Below are positions 6,543 to 12,253 of a stretch of 12,253 nt of DNA, in pieces (the stretch's first letter is position 1; each line of letters begins with the position of its first letter). The DNA comes from DATLFQ01 sp035540915. Its GTDB lineage: Bacteria; Actinomycetota; Acidimicrobiia; Acidimicrobiales; GCA-2861595. Position numbers and translations under genes: made by a program. A model generated the notes under the pieces. The model was not told the DNA's origin and did not search any database. It saw nothing but the letters and a program-made list of their open reading frames with translations. The stretch spans positions 1 through 12,253 of the forward strand of contig DATLFQ010000110.1 in the NCBI GenBank assembly GCA_035540915.1, given 5' to 3'.

Positions 6543-7820
6543 TCAGGGCTGGTCGAGGCGGAGGAGGTCGTCGAGGGTCTCCCGGCGGACCACGACCCGG
6601 GACCGGCCGCCGCCGACGAACACCACCGGGGGGCGGGGCACCTTGTTGTAGGTGGAGGCCATGGAGTGGCCGTAGGCCCCGGTCACCGGCGTGGCCAGCA
6701 GGTCGCCGACGGCCAGGTCGGCGGGGAGGTACGCGTCGCGCACCACCACGTCGCCCGACTCGCAGTGCTTGCCGACCACCGTCGCCCGCAGCGGCCGCTC
6801 GGCGTCGGTGGCCCGGGGCAGGAAGGCCTCGTACCCGCTCCCGTACAGAACCGGCCGGGGGTTGTCGCTCATGCCGCCGTCGACCGCCACGTAGGTGCGG
6901 ATGCCGGGCAGCACCTTGATCGTCCCCACCCGGTAGACGGTGACGGCGGCGGCCGCCACGATCGCCCGGCCCGGCTCGGCGGTGACACGCGCCTCGTCGG
7001 CGACGCCGGCCGACCGGCAGGCGGCCCGGACCGCAGCCGCCCACTCGGTGATGGTGGGCGCCTCCTCGCCGGTCACATAGGGCACGCCGAGGCCGCCACC
7101 CACGCACAACTCGGGGAGGCCCAGGGGGCCGAAGAACCCGGCCAGGACCTCGACCGCCTTCTCGAACGACGAGAGCAGGAAGACCTGGCTGCCGATGTGG
7201 GCGTGGACCCCGACCAGCTCCACCGCCGGCGACCGGCGCAGGCGTTCCACCGCATCGGCGGCCGCGCCGCTGGCCACGCTGAAGCCGAACTTCGAGTCCT
7301 CCTGGCCCGTCATCACGTACTCGTGGGTGTGGGCCTCGACGCCGGGCGTCACCCGCACCATCACCCGCGGGCGCCGCCCGTCCTCGGCGTGCAGCGCCTC
7401 CAGCCGGGCAATCTCGTCGGCGGAGTCGACGACGATGCGGCCCATGCCCAGCTCCCGCCCCTGCCGCAGCTCCTCCACCGACTTGTTGTTGCCGTGCAGG
7501 ACCAGCCGCCCGGCCGGCACGCCGGCCGCGAGCGCGACGTGCATCTCGCCGCCGCTGGCCACGTCCAGCGCCATGCCCTCCTCGTGGGCAAGCGCGGCCA
7601 TGGCCCTGCACAAGAACGCCTTGGCCGCGTAGGCGACGCCGTCACCGAAGGCGACCACCGCCTCCCGGCACCGGAGGCGCAGGTGCTCCTCGTCGTAGAC
7701 GAACAGGGGCGTGCCGTGCTCGTCGGCCAGGTCATCGACGTCGACGCCGCCGAGAGACAGCCGGCCCCGCCCGTCGACGGCCGCGCTCGTCGGCAGAAGG
7801 TGCGGCGGCAGGGGTCCGAT
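6543..7820 (-). CDS. lysA: Diaminopimelate decarboxylase (no canonical start codon visible)
   Basis: This PLP enzyme of fold type III decarboxylates meso-diaminopimelate to lysine. With the start chosen here the protein is 425 residues, normal for the family. Visible features are YAAKAFL with the PLP lysine (K67), the substrate-loop region HGNNKS, HAHIGSQ, the glycine-rich phosphate site GGGLGVPY, EPGRAIVA, the catalytic-cysteine motif KHCESGDVV, and YGHSMASTYNKVPRP near the end. The N-terminus is odd. From the conserved VDDLADEHGTPLFVYDE back to the promoter region the frame has no ATG, GTG or TTG. The best match to homologues beginning M-GPLP-x-x-LLP puts the start at ATC (7820-7818), 8 nt after a TAGCGT box. 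A CTG three codons later is the alternative. A single-base error or mutation of ATG to ATC is possible. It is the first gene of lysA-hom-thrC and divergent from argS. Confidence 0.9.
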   Translation of the reverse strand: MGPLPPHLLPTSAAVDGRGRLSLGGVDVDDLADEHGTPLFVYDEEHLRLRCREAVVAFGDGVAYAAKAFLCRAMAALAHEEGMALDVASGGEMHVALAAGVPAGRLVLHGNNKSVEELRQGRELGMGRIVVDSADEIARLEALHAEDGRRPRVMVRVTPGVEAHTHEYVMTGQEDSKFGFSVASGAAADAVERLRRSPAVELVGVHAHIGSQVFLLSSFEKAVEVLAGFFGPLGLPELCVGGGLGVPYVTGEEAPTITEWAAAVRAACRSAGVADEARVTAEPGRAIVAAAAVTVYRVGTIKVLPGIRTYVAVDGGMSDNPRPVLYGSGYEAFLPRATDAERPLRATVVGKHCESGDVVVRDAYLPADLAVGDLLATPVTGAYGHSMASTYNKVPRPPVVFVGGGRSRVVVRRETLDDLLRLDQP

Positions 7821-7822
7821 GC

Positions 7823-7834
7823 GCCCCGACGCTA
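7823..7834 (-). promoter_or_regulatory. Putative leaderless promoter of lysA (TAGCGTCGGGGC block)
   Basis: On the minus strand TAGCGT (7834-7829) fits the -10 pattern TANNNT and is followed after 8 nt by the ATC taken as the lysA start. The 12 bases are identical to those before hom. The expected -35 position would fall inside the neighbouring palindrome, so the palindrome could act as an operator on lysA. Confidence 0.55.
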
Positions 7835-7841
7835 TCTGTTT

Positions 7842-7862
7842 GACGGGTCGGGCCGACCCGTC
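7842..7862. promoter_or_regulatory. Perfect palindrome between lysA and argS
   Basis: The arms GACGGGTCGG (7842-7851) and CCGACCCGTC (7853-7862) are perfect reverse complements around a single G at 7852. The palindrome occupies much of the 54-bp divergent gap. It lies 12 bp upstream of the argS ATG and about where a lysA -35 element would be. It could be an operator for a dimeric repressor controlling both genes, or a hairpin in an argS leader. A central loop of one base makes a stable RNA hairpin less likely than a protein site. Confidence 0.6.
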
Positions 7863-7874
7863 GGACGATGGGCC

Positions 7875-9611
<1,737 letters not shown>

Positions 9612-9643
9612 CCCGAGGCTGACGAGGCGGTGCCGGCAGCGGG

Positions 9644-10024
9644 CTAGCGGCGGGAGCGCTCGATGAGGCCCTCGGCCCGTCCGAGGAGCACCTCGGGGTC
9701 GAAGGGCTTGGTGACGTAGTCGTCCACGCCCGACGCCCCACCGGCGGAGACGTCGGCGGCCTGGGCCTTGGCCGAGAGCATCAGGATGGGGATCGACGCC
9801 GTCCCGGGGTCGGACTTCAGCGCCCGGGCCACCTCGATGCCGTTCATTCGCGGCATCATCACGTCGAGGATCAGCAGGTCGGGCCGCTCGGCGCGGGCCC
9901 GCTCGAGGCCGGCCACGCCGTCGCTGGCCGTGATGACCTCGTAGCCCTCCATCTCGAAGCTGACCCGCAGCAGCTGCTGGATGACCGGGTCGTCGTCCAC
10001 CACCAGGATGGTCGCTCCGGGCAC
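9644..10024 (-). CDS. Stand-alone response-regulator receiver domain protein
   Basis: This is a 126-residue CheY-like protein consisting only of a receiver domain. Acidic pocket residues D10-D12 (VVDDDP), the phospho-acceptor D54 (LLILDVMMPRMNG), the switch residue S84 (ILMLSAKA) and K106 (YVTKPFD) are all present, so phosphorylation is expected. There is no DNA-binding or enzymatic output domain and no histidine kinase in the window. It must act by protein contact, or receive phosphate from an unlinked kinase. The GTG start (MPGATILVVDDDP) is chosen because a TAGAAT -10 box lies 7 nt upstream on the coding strand, which implies a leaderless message. Frames extending further upstream would run antisense through a tRNA gene and are not credible. 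It converges with argS, 32 nt apart. Confidence 0.9.
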   Translation of the reverse strand: MPGATILVVDDDPVIQQLLRVSFEMEGYEVITASDGVAGLERARAERPDLLILDVMMPRMNGIEVARALKSDPGTASIPILMLSAKAQAADVSAGGASGVDDYVTKPFDPEVLLGRAEGLIERSRR

Positions 10025-10031
10025 GGCAGCG

Positions 10032-10037
10032 ATTCTA
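10032..10037 (-). promoter_or_regulatory. -10 box of the response-regulator gene, overlapping the EamA stop codon
   Basis: TAGAAT on the minus strand is one base from the TATAAT consensus and fits TANNNT. It is followed by 7 nt and the GTG start, which is leaderless spacing. Its first three bases (10037-10035) are the TAG that ends the EamA reading frame. No -35 match is evident. Confidence 0.65.
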
Positions 10038-11099
10038 GGCTGTACGGTCGTGCCGGCCCCAGGGCCGACCTCCCCGCCCTCGTAGCTCAGGGGATAGAGC
10101 ACCGCCCTCCGGAGGCGGGTGCGAAGGTTCGAATCCTTCCGAGGGCGCGCCACCCGGGCCGGCACCAGCAGTTGGGGCCCGGGCGAGAAGCACGACTGCG
10201 GCCAGGACCACCACGCCGCCGGCGAGCTGCGCGGCGGACAGGCGCTCGTCCAGCACCGCCCAGGCGAGTGCGACGGTGACCACCGGCTCGACGGTGGACA
10301 CGGTCGACGCGTCGCCGGCTCCGAGCCGCTCCATGCCGGCGAAGAACGTGGTGATGGCGACGACCGTCGAGACGATGGCGATGGCGACGACGGCGGCCCA
10401 GCTGCCGGCCGTCGCCGGGAACGCCGGGCGCTGCACGGCGACGATGACGGCGTAGACGGCGGCCGCCGCCGTCATCACCACCGCCGACGACGCCAGCGCG
10501 CCCGCTCTCGGCGTCAGGCGGCTGCCGGCCAGGATGTAGACGGAGTAGATCACCGCCGCCGACGCGGCCAGGGCCACGCCCAGCGGCCGCCCCGAAAGCT
10601 CCGGCCCGACGAGCAGCGCGCTCCCGCCCACCGCGAGGGCCAGTGCCCCGGCCCGCAGTGGGGTGAGGCGGGTGCCGAACAGGAGCGTCGACAGCACGGT
10701 GACGATGACCGGGTAGGCGTACAGCAGCAGGGCCACCAGGCTGGCCGACGCCAGGGTGAGCGCGGTGAAGAAGGCCAGCGACTGGCCCACGTAGCCGGCG
10801 CCGCCCATCAGGGCCAGGCCCGCGAGCAGCCGCCCCCGTGGCCAGCGCACGCCCCGCACCCGCACCAGTGCGGCCATGCACGGCGCGGCGATGGCGAATC
10901 GCAGGAACAGCACCGCGGTCACGTCCGCCCCACCGTCGTAGGCCACCCGGGCGAAGATCGCCATGGCCCCGAACGACGCCGCCGACACGGCGACGAGCGC
11001 GATGCCGGCGCCGCGGCCCGCCGCGGGCCCGCTACCGGCGCCCGACGTCGTGCGCTCCGAGGGATTCCGGGCCGCCACCGTCCGATCCTGTCCGGCCAT
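10035..11099 (-). CDS. EamA/DMT-family transporter with tail overlapping a tRNA gene
   Basis: This is a 354-residue member of the drug/metabolite transporter superfamily, with two EamA repeats of five helices each (about residues 31-165 and 172-307). These proteins usually export amino acids or other small metabolites; the substrate is unknown. Typical features are GAMAIFARVAY in helix 1, AFFTALTLASASLVALLLYAYPV in the first repeat and the repeat-2 equivalent GDASTVSTVEPVVTVALAWAVLDE. The ATG (MAGQDRTV) is the best start, giving a roughly 30-residue polar lead before helix 1. It has no clear ribosome-binding site. After the last helix the frame stays open: residues 318-342 are the antisense of tRNA-Arg, and the stop is TAG at 10037-10035. 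The roughly 45-residue tail after helix 10 is therefore probably acquired read-through rather than a functional domain. It is divergent from the PPOX gene. Confidence 0.85.
   Translation of the reverse strand: MAGQDRTVAARNPSERTTSGAGSGPAAGRGAGIALVAVSAASFGAMAIFARVAYDGGADVTAVLFLRFAIAAPCMAALVRVRGVRWPRGRLLAGLALMGGAGYVGQSLAFFTALTLASASLVALLLYAYPVIVTVLSTLLFGTRLTPLRAGALALAVGGSALLVGPELSGRPLGVALAASAAVIYSVYILAGSRLTPRAGALASSAVVMTAAAAVYAVIVAVQRPAFPATAGSWAAVVAIAIVSTVVAITTFFAGMERLGAGDASTVSTVEPVVTVALAWAVLDERLSAAQLAGGVVVLAAVVLLARAPTAGAGPGGAPSEGFEPSHPPPEGGALSPELRGRGGRPWGRHDRTA
10036..10048 (+). promoter_or_regulatory. Candidate -10 boxes for tRNA-Arg
   Basis: Two TANNNT matches, TAGGCT (10036-10041) and TACGGT (10043-10048), lie 28-35 bp before the mature tRNA 5' end. 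Transcription from either would give a short 5' leader of roughly 20 nt for RNase P to remove. The first overlaps the opposite-strand TAGAAT box by two bases, so the tRNA and response-regulator promoters cannot easily be occupied at once. Which box is used cannot be told from sequence alone. Confidence 0.4.
10076..10147 (+). tRNA. tRNA-Arg(CCG)
   Basis: The 72-nt cloverleaf folds without mismatches. The acceptor stem is GCCCTCG with CGAGGGC, the D arm GCTC/GAGC with loop AGGGGATA, and the anticodon stem CCGCC/GGCGG with loop CTCCGGA, giving anticodon CCG, which reads the Arg codon CGG. A 4-nt variable region follows, then the T arm GAAGG/CCTTC with loop TTCGAAT and discriminator base G. CCA is not encoded. 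CGG is a common codon in this GC-rich sequence, so the tRNA is probably in demand. The whole gene lies antisense to the 3' end of the EamA frame. Confidence 0.97.
10153..10183 (+). terminator. GC hairpin just after tRNA-Arg
   Basis: CCCGGGCC (10153-10160) pairs perfectly with GGCCCGGG (10176-10183) around a 15-nt loop, starting 5 nt after the tRNA 3' end. It lacks a following T run, so it would be a stem-only terminator or a processing barrier. The same bases encode the EamA tail on the other strand. Confidence 0.4.
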
Positions 11100-11243
11100 G
11101 GGCTGATCATCGCAACTCGGCCACCGTGGGCCGCGAGTCGCCGGAGCCCGGCGATCGCGTGCTGCTCGACACGCCGCGGCAGCGACCGCGCCATGCTCCC
11201 GCCGACGGTGGCCTGGCGGTCCGGTGCAGAGCTGCCTGCCGCA

Positions 11244-11249
11244 TACAGT
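11244..11249 (+). promoter_or_regulatory. -10 box of the PPOX gene
   Basis: TACAGT fits TANNNT and is followed by 10 nt before the ATG at 11260, which predicts a message with almost no leader. The 160-bp gap between this gene and the divergent EamA start (11100-11259) holds no other element I can support and no convincing gene. Confidence 0.5.
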
Positions 11250-11259
11250 CGGTGACGTC

Positions 11260-11682
11260 ATGGAGCTGCGGCTTGCCCTCCAGCGCGCGTCGAGCGGGCG
11301 GCTCGGCGCCCTCGTGACCCTCAGGCGGGACGGCCGTCCGCAGCTGTCGAACGTGATGTACGGCGTGGGGGACGGGTTGGTGCGGGTCTCGGTCACCGTC
11401 GACAGGGCCAAGACCGCCAACATGCGCCGTGATCCACGCGCCTCGCTCTACGTCAGCCGACCGGACGGGTGGTCCTACCTCGTGATCGACGGCGAGGCCG
11501 AGCTCAGCCCAGTCGCGACAGCACCGGACGACAGTGTGGTCGAGGAACTGGTCGAGCTCTACCGGTCCCTCCAGGGAGACCATCCCGACTGGGACGAGTA
11601 CCGCCGGGCCATGGTGGCCGACCGCCGGCTGGTCGTCCGGCTCCGGCCGGTGCACGCCTACGGGGTGTGGTCGGAGGGCTGA
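11260..11682 (+). CDS. PPOX-class F420-dependent enzyme, Rv1155-like
   Basis: This is a 140-residue split-barrel flavin/deazaflavin-binding protein of the pyridoxamine-5'-phosphate-oxidase-like superfamily. It closely resembles the small Rv1155-type group of actinobacteria, some of which use coenzyme F420 to reduce compounds such as biliverdin. Typical segments are GRLGALVTLRRDGRPQLSNV (residues 11-30), DGLVRVSVTVDRAKTANMRRDPRASLYV (46-73), the barrel strand WSYLVIDGEAELSP, and the C-terminal HPDWDEYRRAMVADRRLVVRLRP with a YGVW ending. The ATG is set by the start of homology and by a TANNNT box 10 nt upstream. There is no Shine-Dalgarno sequence. Cofactor use (F420, FMN or haem-type ligand) cannot be told from sequence alone, and the natural substrate is unknown. 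If F420 is used, the organism must make it. Confidence 0.88.
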   Translation: MELRLALQRASSGRLGALVTLRRDGRPQLSNVMYGVGDGLVRVSVTVDRAKTANMRRDPRASLYVSRPDGWSYLVIDGEAELSPVATAPDDSVVEELVELYRSLQGDHPDWDEYRRAMVADRRLVVRLRPVHAYGVWSEG

Positions 11683-11693
11683 TCCCGGACCCG

Positions 11694-12230
11694 TCAGAGC
11701 CAACCGACGCGGACACCGGTCGCGCTCGTCGCCGGCAGGGTGGACCCGATGGCGCTGGCGCGGACGGCGGCGAGCAGGCGCCGGGCCGTGGCGACGAGGT
11801 CGCCCGCCGCGCCGCTGACCGCAGCGACGTCGCCCGGCCCCACCTCGTCCGCCGCGACGCCGGCCTGGGTCAGGACCTCGCCGAACGCCGACAGGCGACC
11901 GTGGAGCCAGCCGAGCGGGTCGGCGGTGAGCCCGGCGACGAAGTGACGGGCGCCGGGTTCCCAGCCGTCGAAGCGGGGATGGTGGTGGGCGCGGTCCAGC
12001 GTGCCGGGCCGGTCGACCGCCTCCAGCAGGTCGACTCGCCAGAGGGGCCGGTCGACCGCGATCGCCTGCGCCGAGTACACCGAGCCCCTCGCCGGCCCCC
12101 GCTCGAACAGGCGGACCTCGAGCCGCACGCCCTGCTCGGGGCCCTCGTTGCGGGGCTCGGGCCGAGGGTTCACGAAGTACAGGTCGCCCACCACGACCCC
12201 GATCCGCTCGAAGCCGAAGGCGTAGAGCAC
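11694..12230 (-). CDS. Uncharacterised 178-residue protein
   Basis: I do not recognise this family. The protein is soluble, with no signal peptide or membrane segment. The first 80 or so residues look like beta-rich structure (FGFERIGVVVGDLYFV, GVRLEVRLFERG, SVYSAQAIAVDRPLWRVDLLE). Next come a histidine-rich turn (DRAHHHPRFDGW) and EPGARHFVAGLTADPLGWLHGRL. A mainly helical C-terminus (LVATARRLLAAVRASAIG) ends it. The GTG start is strongly supported by AAAGGAG six nt upstream, in contrast to the leaderless-looking genes nearby. The gene converges with the PPOX gene, 11 nt apart. The coding quality (third-position GC bias, no internal stops, good ribosome-binding site) makes it a real gene. Its three-histidine cluster could bind metal or ligand, but that is only a suggestion. 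Confidence 0.75.
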   Translation of the reverse strand: MLYAFGFERIGVVVGDLYFVNPRPEPRNEGPEQGVRLEVRLFERGPARGSVYSAQAIAVDRPLWRVDLLEAVDRPGTLDRAHHHPRFDGWEPGARHFVAGLTADPLGWLHGRLSAFGEVLTQAGVAADEVGPGDVAAVSGAAGDLVATARRLLAAVRASAIGSTLPATSATGVRVGWL

Positions 12231-12236
12231 CGGCGT

Positions 12237-12243
12237 CTCCTTT
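12237..12243 (-). promoter_or_regulatory. Strong Shine-Dalgarno of the uncharacterised gene
   Basis: AAAGGAG on the minus strand, 6 nt before the GTG at 12230, is the best ribosome-binding site in the window. It decides this start and implies a message with a leader that continues beyond the window edge, possibly an operon with an upstream gene. Confidence 0.75.
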
Positions 12244-12253
12244 CCGCCGGCCT

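Noticed and set aside
5221..7611. Minus-strand frame joining antisense-like sequence to thrC as one very long protein
   Set aside because: The stretch before 5220 is hom and lysA read in the wrong frame. Threonine synthase starts at the ATG that overlaps the hom stop.
5271..7874. Long plus-strand frame joined in front of argS
   Set aside because: It is antisense to hom and lysA, and its composition (Gly, His, Arg, Gln rich) is that of a shadow. Real ArgRS homology begins at the ATG at 7875.
7835..7874. TTGACG at 7840-7845 as the -35 box of argS
   Set aside because: No acceptable -10 box lies at 16-18 bp spacing, and the match overlaps the palindrome, so it may be coincidental.
10025..10165. 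N-terminal extension of the response regulator containing a DSNLRTRLRRAVLYPLSYEGG-like stretch
   Set aside because: This is tRNA-Arg translated antisense, a well-known artefact. The receiver domain starts at the GTG beside the TAGAAT box.

Overview
This is a very GC-rich window with tightly packed genes on both strands. It has short intergenic gaps, frequent GTG starts, several TANNNT boxes sitting 6-10 nt upstream of start codons (leaderless-style expression), and a PPOX/F420-type flavin enzyme. The argS, lysA, hom and thrC genes are neighbours, a combination known from actinobacteria. I infer an actinobacterium, possibly an uncultured Acidimicrobiia-like lineage. The class-level placement is a guess from protein flavour and was not computed.

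Layout: (1) 1-906 (+) is the 3' part of an aldehyde dehydrogenase gene wrecked by two single-base shifts and a large out-of-frame internal deletion that removed the catalytic cysteine region. (2) 919-2332 (-) is a compact three-gene unit: a soluble YbjQ-family protein, a membrane-anchored YbjQ paralogue and a PrsW-like intramembrane protease. (3) 2459-4141 (+) is a DEAD-box RNA helicase with a DbpA-type RNA-binding tail. (4) 4174-7820 (-) is an aspartate-family amino-acid unit, lysA-hom-thrC. (5) 7875-9611 (+) is argS, divergent from lysA across 54 bp that hold a perfect palindrome. (6) 9644-10024 (-) is a stand-alone receiver-domain protein. (7) 10076-10147 (+) is tRNA-Arg(CCG), lying inside the antisense 3' end of an EamA transporter gene (10035-11099, -). 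(8) 11260-11682 (+) is an Rv1155-like PPOX protein. (9) 11694-12230 (-) is an unrecognised protein.

How the genes work together: lysA, hom and thrC make lysine and threonine and probably share transcription. An identical 12-base promoter-like block precedes both lysA and hom. argS and lysA share a short divergent control region, which recalls the arginine/lysine-responsive argS-lysA pairing of corynebacteria, although there the genes point the same way. No thrB is present in the window.

I did not find a clearly new multi-gene defence or mobile system. The observations most worth checking are regulatory and architectural: the EamA/tRNA/response-regulator overlap, the repeated leaderless promoter block, the missing normal start codon of lysA, the Shine-Dalgarno-masking hairpin before the YbjQ unit, and the 11-bp tandem repeat that forms the YbjQ/PrsW junction.
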